This document shows positions 33,400 to 44,754 of a stretch of 64,000 nt of DNA, piece after piece; position 1 is the first letter of the stretch; each line of letters starts with the position of its first letter. The DNA is taken from contig NC_081828.1 of the NCBI RefSeq assembly GCF_030867095.1, forward strand, positions 51,561,434 to 51,625,433, written 5' to 3'. The position numbers and the translations under genes were made by a program. The notes below the pieces were generated by a model. That model was not told where the DNA came from. It ran no database searches and saw only the letters and a list, made by a program, of their open reading frames with translations. The stretch comes from Alligator mississippiensis. Taxonomy: Eukaryota > Chordata > Crocodylia > Alligatoridae.

Positions 33400-33805
33400 T
33401 TGGGTGTGTCCCCAAGAGCGTACATGTGCATTTCCCTGGGGACAAGCAGCAGCGGCATGTAGCTGTGCTGCTACTACTTGTTCCTGGGGAATGCACTTGC
33501 ATGTGCACAAGGCAAATTGCTCTCAGTGGTGTAAGGGAAGTTGGGGCTACCACCTGGGCTGGCCCCAACAGCTTTACTTGGGGTCCTGAGGGCCTCCCGG
33601 GGCTGCAAAGGCAGTGATCTGGGCATGCAGAACCTGGCCAGCAGCTGGAGTGAGGCTCTGGCTGTCCAGGCTCTGGTTTTGGGTGGCACATGCTGAAGTC
33701 ACATGCACCACTCTGCTTTTTTTTTGGCACCATTTTTTTTAGATACCAGGATTTCCTGGTAGTTAATTTTGACTCTGTTGCAAATATGCAGCACAGCAAA
33801 CCTTT
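33400..33805. repeat. Hairpin-ended GC-rich repeat
   Basis: TTCCCTGGGGACAAGCAGCAGC (33431-33452) and GCTGCTACTACTTGTTCCTGGGGAA (33468-33492) form inverted arms. Adjacent GC-rich text resembles 22910-23110. A T/A run follows near 33716-33740. Confidence 0.45.
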
Positions 33806-33814
33806 TGACATGTG

Positions 33815-34923
33815 TGTGGCGGAGCACCTTTGGGGGTGCTCGCCACTTGAGGGCTTTCACAGGCTCTGAGGGGAGCCTACTTTGGAGGAGCAGCAGGGGT
33901 AACCTCCCCCAGGAACTATTTTAAGGGGGAAGGTGTGTGGTAGGGCACTGTTGGTGCCTGCCACTTTAAGAACACAGCCAAGCAGCCAGCAGGTGCTTGA
34001 TTGCGGTGGCCATTTTAGACCTCTGGCCACCTATATAAAGAGAGCAGCCTGCTGCTGGGAGGCTAGGTAGTAACATTGCCTGGCTGCAAGGTTGTATGCA
34101 ACATCTTGGAGGTAAGGGCAGGATCTATAGGGGATGGTTTGGGGGCTCCTGGTCCTGGGCATGACCTAAAACTGCACCCTGTTGGGAGTGGGTGGCCTGG
34201 TGGGGCTCTCAGTGGTTCAGGAGCCCCCAGGAGATGCCAGGCTAGTTATCACCCCTGTGAAAGGTGGATAGGGGTGCCTTAACCCCAGCTCTCACCTTTG
34301 GGTGGGTCATATAACATTGGAGGTAGTTTGGGGCCAGGCATGGCTATGGCCACCTGAGCCTACTAGGGAGGGAAGCCCTGGAGCCCCAGTGAAGGGGGTA
34401 GTGTGAGATGTGGGGCCTCAGTATTGTCTGAGTATACAGAGTTGCCCTGGGAAGGGGCCAGGGCAAGCTTAGACCCTGTTGGGTAATTGGCTGGCCACTA
34501 CCCTGGTGAGGGTTGTGGGAGAGGCCCAAAAGATGGTATGTCTGCCACCCAAGGTATGAGCTAGCTGAAGCCTAAGGCTCCTGCTCCAAGAGGGAGCAAG
34601 GCAGTACAAATTTCTGAGGTGTGAAAGAGACCCAGTGAGAGGGGGTGGAGTGTAAGAGGCCCTAGTGAGAAGAGAGCAGTATGAATGTGTGTGACTGAGG
34701 CCAGACAATGAGGCCTAAGCTTGGTCCAGCTGTAAGCTGGGAGCACTGTCATCTGGATGCCATCTGCGAGGCTTAGGCCACAGTGTAGGGGAGGAATGGA
34801 GCTGCAGATAGCACCCCCTGGCATCAGGGCAAGAATGAACAAGGTGAGGCAGGTGGGTGGTGTGCCCAAAGGCAGGTGTGGAAACTAGCACTGTGGCTAG
34901 TTGGGGACCCCCACTTTGCCACA
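33815..34923 (+). mobile_element. LTR-like element, family T (copy B), with TATA box
   Basis: Starts TGTGGCGGAGCACC and ends TTTGCCACA, so TGTGGC and GCCACA are perfect inverted ends. ATGTG flanks it at 33810-33814 and 34924-34928, a 5-bp target duplication as made by LTR integrases. A TATA box (CTATATAAAG, about 34031-34040) lies 220 bp in, preceded by GCCATTTTAGAC and followed by a GGAGG|TAAGG-like site near 34108. No reverse transcriptase or gag text is present. It is 1109 bp and has one copy of the roughly 650-bp unit that is doubled in copy C. Confidence 0.75.
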
Positions 34924-34929
34924 ATGTGC

Positions 34930-36055
34930 CACATGTGTTTTGCAGAGCCTCAAGCCTTCGAGGTGCTGAAAAGGGCAAGTTGCTGCTCATCGGGACTTGC
35001 CCTTTGAGTCTTACTGACCAAATGGCTAGTGATTCTGGGTTTCTTTTGTTCTGGGGACCCAACCCTGACATGCCTTGTTAGGGGCCTGACTTCCAGGAAG
35101 TCGCATCAACCCGTCCTCTGAACAGTGAACCTTCCAGGTATCTCAAGTTGGGCAAAAAATGGCAGTACCTGAAGTCACTTCTGAACTATGAGTCAACAAT
35201 TAAGAGAACAGAAAAAAACAAAGTTAACTTCAGTTGCAAATGAATAACAGTACCAACTAGGCATGTTTGGACTTACTTTGCCTAATCTTGGCATCCAGTG
35301 TTGAACATTTGCAATTGAAGACCTTTATTCCCTGTGGGATTTGCCTTCCACTTAGGATATATAGTCAGATAATTGAATTGCCACTATTTTATTCATTAAC
35401 TGCACTGCATTTTCATTGCATTGATAAGGTGCATGAAAAATGTAGTTTACCACAGTTCCATTATTTACAGTCTTCAATGAAGTATAGTGGCTGAGTTTGA
35501 GATGAAGAAACTTTTGGTGAAGAACAACTATCTTGAGCTTTTATTACATGGCCTCTTAAGGTCAAAGTATAAGAGTTAATAAGAATGAATATTCATAACA
35601 TAGGTAACTGTACAAATGTCAGTATAGTATTCTTAAGCATTCCCTTACCACTGTTTTGTCTGTGGAAACTAATTTGTGTCTATACAGCATAGCTGTCCAA
35701 GTGGTGGCTTGAGGGCTGTGTGCAGCTTGTGGGCTCCTGCCCAACCACCACTGGCAGCCTGGAGCTGAGGATGAGGCCACAGTATGTGGTGCAGTGCAAT
35801 GGGAAGAAGATGGAGAGGAGCAGTAGGAGCATGGCAGGCAGCCTGGGGGAGCCATGGCTTATGTTGGTGAAGCTCTTGTGGCATGTTACCCCTGCTAGTG
35901 TAACCTGCAGGGTGTGTGGCCTCTAGCCCCTTAGAAGTTGCACAGCCCTGTTAAACTGTATGGAATATAGTTGGATCATTTGAATGTTCTTATAATTGCA
36001 AACTGCTGGATAGTACACCTATATGCAACAGTGAAGGTAATTATGTTGTAGGCCA
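34930..36055. other. Intergenic, possible hAT-like repeat at 35683-35955
   Basis: AGCTGTCCAAGTGGTGGCTT to TAGAAGTTGCACAGCCCTG has the character of a GC-core hAT-like repeat, but the ends are degenerate. The rest is AT-rich without features. Confidence 0.4.
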
Positions 36056-36059
36056 CTGG

Positions 36060-36675
36060 GTGTGTCTATACAAGGGTTAGATCTGGGAGCAGTTTACTTG
36101 CCAGCTGGGGGCTTGCTACTAGATGCCCCACTGGTGGATCAGGGCAGGGGGCTGGGACCTGCCCTAACCCTGCAGCTCTTTCCAAGCCCTGTGCCTGGGG
36201 TGTGGGGCTGGGACAGTTCCTGGCCCCCACTCCATGATTGCAGGGCAGGGTCTGGAAAGCTTGTTTCCCTGCTGAGCTCCATGATCACCGAGCTGGGTGG
36301 GGAACAGGCTGGAGAGCTTGATAAGGATCAAGATCGCTATCTTGGAGCGGGGGGCTTGAAGCTCCCTGCTGCGGGGACAGGGGGACATAGTCCCTGCCTG
36401 GGCTCTGGTGGCAGAGCCTGTTCCAACATCAGGCAGGTCCAAGGGACAGGGAGCAATCTACCAACCCCTGGTGGAGGGCTGATCAGGAGCCAATTTGCTC
36501 TCAATTGGGTGTATACACAAGCGGTACTGCACAATTAGTAATCACAAGTAAATTTGCTATTTGCATTTGTAACTAGCAACCTTACTTGCAATTAACAAGG
36601 TTTACTGTGTTTAGTTTGCTTACTGTGCAGTAAACTATGCTACTTTGCACTAAATAGTCTCATGTAGATCCACCC
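36060..36675. mobile_element. MITE family M with GC-rich core
   Basis: Left end CACTGGGTGTGTCTATACAA (from 36055), right end TCATGTAGATCCACCCAGTG. Outer arms hold TACTGTGCAGTAAAC text as in other family M copies, while the middle 450 bp is GC-rich and unrelated. The long frame across the core is a composition effect. Confidence 0.6.
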
Positions 36676-36915
36676 AGTGATTCTCAATTGGGGTGTTGCA
36701 AGATCCTTTAAGGGGTGTTCAAGAAGACGTAAGGAGATATGCAGATAAAGGCAGGTTTAGGCTTGTCTCTGCCTACTTGCTCCCTGCCCCCTTTCCCCAA
36801 ATTCTCTGCAAGGAGGTAAGCAATGTATTAAATAAACTGGTTTTTGAAGTGAGGTACTACTTAATTCAGAAAAGTTGTGGAGGGGTGCCTTGAGTCTAGG
36901 AAGGTTGAGAACCAC
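36675..36915. repeat. hAT-type MITE (GGTTCTCAA ends)
   Basis: CAGTGATTCTCAATTGGGGT at the left and AAGGTTGAGAACCACTG at the right are inverted. It abuts the family M element at its CACCCAGTG end. Confidence 0.7.
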
Positions 36916-37289
36916 TGCTGTAGGCTTTACATAATAAGCTGTTTGGGGATAGGTACTGATTTATTACTTATTTCTTTTAATTCTGTTTTTACAGTGCCTC
37001 GTGCCAGGGGTTCCTGTACCCCTTGACAGCTGCTCTTGGTAATACTAGTAATGTAGCGAGAGACTGCAAACTTGGGTGTGAAATGGCTGGAGGAAGTAAA
37101 GTGAGGGGCTCAAGTGAAAGTGCCTCTGCTTCCTGCCTTCACAACCTCCAGATTCCCAGCTGTGTGTCAAGTAATGGAAATGACATAAAATCTCCCTCAA
37201 GTAAAGTAGATTTGCTTGAAAAGATCAAGCTAAATTCTGGTCAAAGTGACTACCTAGATGCATGCATGGTCCTCACCTTCTAGGTAGGT

Positions 37290-37400
37290 ACTGTAGGAGA
37301 TTGGGCAGTGCAATTATTACTATTTACAAACAAGTGAGGCACAGCTAGGCTTAGGGACTTGGCCAAAGTTACAAGAGGAGAAACTGGCACTGGGGGGACA
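37290..37400 (-). repeat. MIR-like SINE relic
   Basis: CAATTATTACTATTTACAAA, AAGTGAGGCACAGCTAGGCT and TAGGGACTTGGCCAAAGTTA match the MIR core on the reverse strand. Confidence 0.6.
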
Positions 37401-37559
37401 TGAAGGGAATAAGGTGCATCTTACTAATGTCCTCTGTGCAGCACTGATGAGCCACCCTTGAGGACTATTGCTACTGCACTAGCAAGCTGTGGGTCTTTCC
37501 ATCTGGTTTCCTAGAGCTCCCTGTCATACAGGCCAAAAGGAAGGACATTTTCTACTCAC

Positions 37560-37662
37560 AGGTCCATGGCATCCTGACCTCTGTGATGGCAGAGCCGGTA
37601 CACTTTTCTGACAAGCAGCTCTTTCCATTTCCTCAGTGAGAAGTCACTGTTCAGCATTGTCT
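37560..37662 (-). CDS. Candidate internal exon, unrecognised
   Basis: The minus strand has CCACCCCTTCCATTGGCAATAAG as acceptor and GACCT|GTGAGT as donor at 37560/37559. The open frame runs from a few bases after the acceptor to two bases of a split codon and reads TMLNSDFSLRKWKELLVRKV then YRLCHHRGQDAMDL. The basic, amphipathic middle looks helical. With the acceptor two bases further in (exon from 37660) the entry phase is 0 and would follow the 42.0-kb candidate; its exit phase would suit the 20.1-kb candidate. This is suggestive but based on four weak calls. Confidence 0.3.
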
Positions 37663-37689
37663 CTTATTGCCAATGGAAGGGGTGGTGGT

Positions 37690-38842
37690 CCATTAAATCT
37701 ACCAAGAGATTTACCTCTTCACAATGTTCTTCAGGCCCCTTGGCACTCCAGTGGCATAGGTGGGCACTTGCACAGTACTCAACTGTGTATACTCCCATTG
37801 GTGTGGGAAAGCAGACAGTGTTTTGCTTCAATAACTGACTGTGTGTGCAATGAGCTGTGCTCCTGGGCTAATTGAGCTAAGGGAGGCAATAACAGTCCCC
37901 TGCAATAGGAAGTGGGTCATGGGGCTGGTAGGCCTCATGGATGATTGGGGGCAGCGTGTATGTTAGGCTGTGCATGCAGCCAGGGCAGGAGGTCGGTGGG
38001 GGAGGAAGCCTTGGGGGAGGTGGTGCTGCAGCTGCACAGGGCTAAGTGAAAGACATGGTTCGAAGGGTTGGGGAGGAAGTGGTTTTGGGGAATGGGGGAG
38101 GACTGGTGATCCCTGTGGGGCTACATGAAGAACAGTGTGTGTCTGCACATGTAGCTGGAAAGGAGGTGATGTGACTTAGCAGTGGATGAGGTTGGTGGTT
38201 TAGGGACTGTTGAGGTTAAGGGGATGGTCATGGTGGTAATGAATGTGTGGGCATGGGACAGTTGGGATGTAAGGTGCTGAGCATGGGGTTACCGTACCCA
38301 GCCAATCGGCTACTGGCCTAGCCCCAAACTGGACACCCAAAGGCTGGTCAGGGCTGGACTCTGGTCCTTATTGGAGGCAGCACTGAAGTCCAGGGTACAC
38401 CGGGCTGGCGCAGGCTGGAGGGACACTCAACTTGTATTCCCTCCACAGTTCCTGGGATTCATTCTCCTGGGGTGTAACTGGAGGCAAGCGCCCACCTGCA
38501 TACAGACACTCTTTCCATGCACCAAGCATGTAGCCCTTCCCTCCCAGCACTCGCACCAAACTTCCTGCTCCCAACCTCATCCCATCTCACTATGTAATTT
38601 TTTGGGACTCTACAAATCACAATAGATATTACATGAAAATATGTACAAATGCAGTAACTCTGAATGCATGTCATAGGCAAAATGATGCATGTGGGGTGTA
38701 CATGGTTGGGTGGGGGGGCAGGAGCGGGGGTAAGCACTAGAGGGGGCAGCGGCAGGCTGGTAGTGTGTGCAGTTACAAACCCAGGCTGTGCCCTTGCACC
38801 AGAGTAATTTTTTAGGACCAGCCTTAGCATTACGGAATTTAT
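37690..38842. other. Intergenic, G-rich repeat-like DNA
   Basis: The stretch 37920-38310 is G-rich (GGGGGAGG-type text). An acceptor-like TATTCCCTCCACAG at 38440 on the plus strand has no supporting frame. Confidence 0.4.
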
Positions 38843-38954
38843 TTATTTATTTTTTTTAGAAAGGGAGGATCCTTCAATATCCTCCATTCCAGGCAGAAAT
38901 GGCTGCAACACCAGGGTTTCCTCAGTCTCAAAAGAAGGGCAGTAATCAGTACAC
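38843..38954 (-). CDS. Possible terminal exon, strand ambiguous
   Basis: Behind a strong minus-strand acceptor (CCTTAACCTTCTCTTTTAAAG) before 38954 one frame reads CTDYCPSFETEETLVLQPFL and PGMEDIEGSSLSKKNK, then stops at 38843-38845 inside AATAAATAAATAAA, which could serve as polyadenylation signal. A second minus frame and a plus-strand frame over the same DNA are also open, so strand and reality are unsure. The acidic text resembles no family I know. Confidence 0.2.
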
Positions 38955-40119
38955 CTTTAAAAGAGAAGGTTAAGGACATGGGGAAAGGCCAAACACACTG
39001 GGAGAACTCCCTGATTGACTCTTGCACAGGTGTGCAGAACTTGTAATGAAGCAGGGCTGAGGCCCGAGGAGCTGTTCCACTCCCAGGGACTCAATCTTTT
39101 TGTCCTTACTGAAGTTAAATCATGTCCTCTATGATGAGGGGGAGAAAAAGAAGTGTGGGAGTTCATATCACAGCCAGGAAACTCAAGGAGTGTCCGTTTG
39201 TCTGAAGTCTGAACACAGCAGCTGGTCAGGGGGTTGTTCCCTGCCTTTCACAGCCATGTGGTCACAAAGCAAGTAGGAGACTACAAGGAAGAACAGATGT
39301 CTGGACTCCCACATCTACTACTTGTTGGTGAGGTAAGGCTACTGGGACAAGTGAGTGCAGGGAAGGTACTGGAGGTAATTGTGCTGCCTGGGCCACAGCC
39401 ACCAAGGACCCTAAAGACTTTGGGAACAGCTTAGAGCAACTGCAGACCGCCTACTGCTTCTTTCCCATGGAGATCAGCACAAGTTAGTGCTGACACAATC
39501 AGAATTATGTGCTATTTAGTTAGTAGCATATTTTATGCAACTTTGCCTGGGGATGATGTTGCACAAAACAGGTCTCCCCTAGTCCTGTTGCTTCCCCACC
39601 CAACCACACACCCTGACCAGCCACTGAGGCTCCAGTACAGAGAGATCACGTAGAGGGGCTTTCAAAGGGGGAGTCGAAGAGAAATGACAATGCTTAGGCC
39701 CAGCCTGTCTCCTCCCCCCGTCTGCTGCTTTCATGATCTTTGCACTTCTAGGAGTGCCAGTTTTGAATCTCTATCCATGCTCCAGCAAAATTCTCATTGG
39801 AAACAACTTGATGTCACTGGAAGGTGTACTGGTGGGAAGGCTCAGTTAGAACTATGGAAAGAGCCCTATATTGAACTTGGGGAAAGCATATCTCAAGTTC
39901 ATCTCCCCATTGCATTAGAGCTTCTACTCCTTCAGGTGAAGGAACTGTAAAGCAGATGGCATTATCCACAAAGGGATAATTTTGGTACAAGGGGATTCTC
40001 TGGTTGATATACAGCTGGCATGATGAATCTACATCATTCCTTTCCCAGCTTCTGATGTAGGGGATTAGCTACAGCGTGAAAGTGCTCAGACCAATTCTCA
40101 TAGGTGACTATAGCAGGCA
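38955..40119. other. Intergenic, no recognised feature
   Basis: A 79-bp plus-strand segment at 39254-39332 has both splice sites but is too short to trust. Nothing else was found. Confidence 0.4.
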
Positions 40120-40225
40120 AGGTTCTTTGACTAGATGTGATATATTTTATTACGCCAGTTGAGTAGCTGGAAAAGAAGTTCTTTGCAAGCTTTCAGGCAC
40201 ATTCACCCTTCTTCAGGTATGGGGA
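40120..40225 (-). repeat. Penelope-type tail, minus orientation
   Basis: AAGGTTCTTTGACTAGATGT, GATATATTTTATTACGCCAG and GCAAGCTTTCAGGCACATTC then CACCCTTCTTCAGG follow the tail order on the reverse strand. Confidence 0.65.
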
Positions 40226-41921
40226 GTCTCTGCTGTTTTGAGACTCCAAGAAATTAAAGAAGCTTTTAGCCCTATGTGACTAGAGATAGTGAAGTTAAGT
40301 TATAGCACCCACCCCTTACCCTAAGGACTGGGGAAGCTGCTTGGCTCACTCCCAGATATGAAGTGATACAAGGATGGTTTAAGATCCATTTATGCCTTCC
40401 TAACTCCTACTCTGAGCTGAACGGGAATAAGACTTCAACCTGCCATCAACAGCAAAGGACAGCGAAAGCACCATGTTAGTTCATTGCATCCTTCAGTGAC
40501 TATACCAGTTTGAAACATGGGGATTGCAGCTTCTCAGTGCAGTGGAAAAGAGAATTAGCAAAGTCCTAGCTCTGTGTGTGTATATATGGGAAGTCTTGCC
40601 GTAGTTTGCCTTGTGTCTTAAAATATTGTAAGAGAGGGTTCTGCTCCTGTGTGGTGGTTTCCATAATCTAAACCTGTTTATAGGAAACATTGCTTTAGCT
40701 GCTCATGGTTTTCAGGAAAAGAGCGAAATAAAAAACTTGTAGCAGCTTTAATACTTCTAGTGCAAAGGCAAAGCAAAGAATATGCCTTGAATCTGTACTG
40801 TTAAAATAAAATCATGATGGCTCCCCATGAGTGGATCCAGAGTGGGGGTAACAAGATGCGACGTTCCTCCAACTGGTGCGGGGCCTGCATTTCAGTAATG
40901 TAGCTGGTGGAGGGAGGGAAACCTCCCCTTCCCTTGCTCTCTAATCTGATGTGCAGTGAGCTTGCAGTTCACCAGCTGATCTCAGCACAGACTCTGGCCA
41001 GTCACTGCTTTCGAGTGTCTTGCAAGTTCAGCCACAGGCTGTAGAGGAGGTGGTGCAGTGGCTCCACCCCCACTTGTTTAATTCAGTGGCAGGGGCAAAG
41101 AGGGAGTAAACAGCAGCATTCAGCCCCTGGGTACTAGAACTATGTGAAAGCTTTTTTTTTTTTTTTTTTTTTTTTTCCCCCCTGTGGCCTGATCCAGTGT
41201 CTAGATCTAGTCTGCAGGCTTGACCCCATAAACAAGCCTTGCACATGGATCCAATTGCAGCAATTAACACTGCCACCATTCCCCTACCACAAAATTTCCA
41301 GACTGATGTTGAAACCTACAGACCAGGTGCCACAGCTTTGCACACCACAGCTTGAGCACCATTGGCATAGTGATGGCTCTCTATTTGTACGTCCAAATAC
41401 AGAGCGGCTGAAACACTGGGCCTTGAACTACAGACATCTGGATCTAAAAGTATGTGCTACTATTGTTTGAACTGAGGAGCCCTAACCTGTATCCACAACA
41501 GATTTGTCATCTCTGGACTGGGCACAAAGGGGAGGGGAGTGGGGCTTGTACTACATGCTCACCAGGCCATTATAGTTGATGTGAAAAGGTATCACAGGTG
41601 CATTATCAAACCTTCAGTGGTCTGATACAGTATCCTGGTATGAAATGAAGTGTGTGTTCCTAGGTTATGTAGAGTCTGACACATTTAAAGCGCAAATATC
41701 CATACCAGTTCCCCTCTCAGGAGGTGTGTGCACTACAGTTGGTGGAGGAGTGTTGGCAGTATATCAAGCTAGACTCCATACTTGAGCAATGAGGGTAGCC
41801 TACCTGAGACTCTGGCTACTTAGTTGGTTGCCCTGTACTGCTGTAGTTCTCCTGTTCTTTGGTATCTGAACTAGCTAGATCAATGCTATATCAAGTACAC
41901 TTACGTCTCCTGTCATTATAC
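40226..41921. other. Intergenic, poly-T at 41152-41176
   Basis: A 25-bp T run followed by C's at 41152-41182 could be the reversed A-tail of an unrecognised SINE. No exon or other repeat was recognised. Confidence 0.4.
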
Positions 41922-42086
41922 CTCAAATTCCAGGGTAGATGAAGCCTCGGTGTTTTGGGGGATGAGGATCAGGTACTGAGAGTCTATGCTTGAGCCCTGA
42001 GGGGTGAGCTGCAATCTCTGTTTTTGAGGGTATGATATGCTGAGAGGGCTGGAGATGCAACTGCAGTCTCTCAAGTTCAGAGGATG
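41922..42086 (-). CDS. Candidate internal exon, 55 codons, unrecognised
   Basis: A strong minus-strand acceptor (CTTTTCTTTTTGCCCTCAG) before 42086 and a GAG|GTATAA donor at 41922/41921 bound 165 bp, exactly 55 codons, phase 0 to phase 0. It begins HPLNLRDCSCISSPLSISYP and ends YLILIPQNTEASSTLEFE. The longest of the candidates, with about a 7 percent chance of being open at random in a given frame. A second frame is open over most of it but stops just before the donor. Serine-rich text followed by a beta-like segment gives no family. Confidence 0.33.
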
Positions 42087-43954
42087 CTGAGGGCAAAAAG
42101 AAAAGTCTTAGAACTTGACAACTAGATTTCAGTATCAAATTTTAAAATGCCAGCTAGCCAGTAACAATGGATTCTTTGTTGGCTTGGCTCAAAATGGAAA
42201 TAGGCCCATAAGAAAAACTAGTTAACAGTCTGCCCTACACAGATGAGGAAAACATATTTTTGAAAAGCACTGTTGTCTTTTAAGCTTTTCCACTGAAACC
42301 CCTTTGCTCCCTACCCACTACTCACCCTTTTTTAAGCAGAGGCCCAAGTACTTTCTCTGTGCCTAGCGGATGAGTATCTTGACAACCCATCTTCTAGGGG
42401 AACTAACACACAAAAATGCTAAGAAATGCATGGCAGCATCTTTGTTACAGAGGGTTTAACTCTAGAGAGTAGTAACAAAAATTTGTAATCTTCTCCCCTC
42501 TTTAATCTAGCAACCAAGCTCATGCTGAATTTTTGCTCCTCTGCTTAGGAGGGTTCAGAAGAACCAGGCTCTTGTTCCTGCTGAGTTTGCAAAGGGTGCC
42601 AACCTAGACCTTTTGGGAAGAGAGTATTTATCTTTGCATGTGCTTTGGATGAAATCTTGTCATGTCACCCAGAGTCCAAAATTTGCAGCTGGAAAAATTA
42701 TTATCGGATAAAATGACTAACTTGCAGAGGTTGATGGGTTTGGCATGCGTGGTTCAGGAAACCATCTCTAATGCAAAACAAAACTCATATGGTGGCATGA
42801 ACTATGTCTACTTAAAAGCATGCCAGGGCATCCCAGGTCATTGTGATTTATACCTTGTGTGCCCACTCTTGCCACATCCTCTTTTTCCTATTGCCTATCA
42901 ATGTCTACCTTACCATCTGGCAGAATTCTGTTACTGAGGCTTCATTGGGAGAGAGGAAACTAAAAAAGAACAACTAAGCTGGCTTGTGCTCTCAAAATGT
43001 GTAGTCCCTTCCTTATCCCCTTAAGAAAAAATAAATCCAAACCCCATTGCCTTAAAATGGAAGAGTGATTCCCATGAGTATGGACTCAAGTTCAGGGGAC
43101 ACTTTTGTATTTCATAGAGCCTAAGCAACCACATTTCTGGTTCCTCCCCCTGCCTTCAAAGTCGGCTCCAGTAGTTGTTAGTGTAGCCCTGTGTTGTTTC
43201 CAACTGTGTACTCCGACCCTAACAGACCTACAGCTTTTTCTAGCCCAGACTGACCTCCCCTGAAATCTGATATCCTTGCTGCCGCCAGTTCAGCCCTGCT
43301 TGAATGCTAGCGTAGAAAAGATACCAGAGATTATTTTTCTTTAGCTCCACTCAACCTTACTCAGAGCAGATCTAGAAAGTGTAAAGTGGCCCAGTGGTGC
43401 AACCCTCAGTGTCCTGTCTACAGACGGGCTCCTATTTCTTGCTATCACTGGTGGAAGTGTCAGCCGTGGAGAGTGAAGTGTTGCTTTCTTTTCTGCTCTT
43501 CTCCAGCTCGGGGAAAAGTCTGTCCTGTAAGCAGAATGCTGTCAAGCAGAACCTTGCCCTGCCCTCAGACATGTGAACACAACTCCAGGTGATATCAATA
43601 GCTGACATGCCCTTGTTTCCATCAGTTCAACTCAGACTTTTAAACAAGTTCAAAGCAGGCATTCTCTCTCCCTCTCTCATTCCCTCTTTGTACATTTGTG
43701 GTTTTATGATGTTCAGGTTGGATGCTTAGTTAGTTAGGTTAATTTTTGTCTCTAGTCCTCAGGAAATGACCCTCATCCACTTTCTAAGACAGTAATGGAA
43801 TGGCAGAAAGAGATCATCCAGGGCATATTAAACCTACTTCAACTTTCTTTTGTTGTTTTCCCAAAAGATGGACTTACAGTGCCTCCAAGAGCCCCTGCTG
43901 TCAGTGCCTGGCATTAGAAAGGGTCCCAGAATGCCTAGTCAGGTCCATAACTGA
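42087..43954. other. Intergenic, no recognised feature
   Basis: Open stretches near 42662-42937 and 43386-43592 lack matched splice sites. No repeats were recognised with confidence. Confidence 0.4.
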
Positions 43955-44192
43955 GGCCATGTCTATAAGAAACACTGACTGAGCTGTAGCCCATGACTTC
44001 TGTGCAGTAGCATCATGTGGCAGGAACCATGATATGATGCTATGGTGCAGTAGTCACAAGCTACTTCTTAGTCAGCATCATGTAAAAACTGTTCCTTGGC
44101 ATGACTGTACAGCAAATCTGTGTTAACTCTGGTTACTGTGCAGTCATTTAGCACTTGTTTATATGCAGTCAGCATCTTGTGTAGACGTGGCC
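43955..44192. mobile_element. MITE family M, copy with TGA target duplication
   Basis: GGCCATGTCTATAAGAAACA at the left and TTGTGTAGACGTGGCC at the right are inverted. TGA flanks both sides. The interior shares TGTGCAGTAGCATCATGTGGCAGGAA with 22267-22295. Confidence 0.75.
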
Positions 44193-44754
44193 TGAGCATA
44201 GAAGAGGTTTGTGCCTTTCCCAGTGCTGTCTTTGGAGCGATTAGTCTTTTGGTTCTAGAGGTAATACCAGATGACTCCTGTATCCTTACACAACCTGGTC
44301 ATCAAGTGAGGCACAGGTCCTGCCACACACAAACTGCAGCTGTGTGGTTTGGCTAGTATACCTTGATTTTTGGAGCAAGCATCTGCTGATTCCTTCACAG
44401 TGGCCTTGCATGACTCTGACAGCCAATCAGCTGATTTTCCTAGTTGCCATCTGCATTCTTTGTGTTTGATTTCAGAGCCCTATTTTGAACTGAGACATGT
44501 TCTAAATGAATTCTTGGTTGCTGTCCTGTATTGCTTCACCAGTAGAAAGAAATCCTTTCTCTGGTCTTCAGCTACCTAGCCACTGAGTTCCACATGAAGA
44601 GAATTTCTGACAAAGTGATTTTTCAAATGTTTCTGGACATAGTTAATTCAATGCTGCCACCATAATCAACAGATTATATGCCCAGTAAAGAGCCTAATCC
44701 AAAACTTATTGAAGCCCCATTGACTTTAATGAGGTTTGTATCAGAGTCGGAGGG
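44193..44754. other. Intergenic, no recognised feature
   Basis: Ordinary AT-rich DNA without features. Confidence 0.4.

Noticed and set aside
39254..39332. Plus-strand 79-bp segment with CCTTTCACAG acceptor and GAG|GTAAGG donor
   Set aside because: Splice sites are good but 26 open codons are common by chance and no partner exon was found.
42662..42937. Plus-strand frame with helical-looking text (LEKLLSDKMTNLQRLMGLAC)
   Set aside because: An acceptor-like TTTGCAG is present but no donor follows in the frame and no family is recognised.
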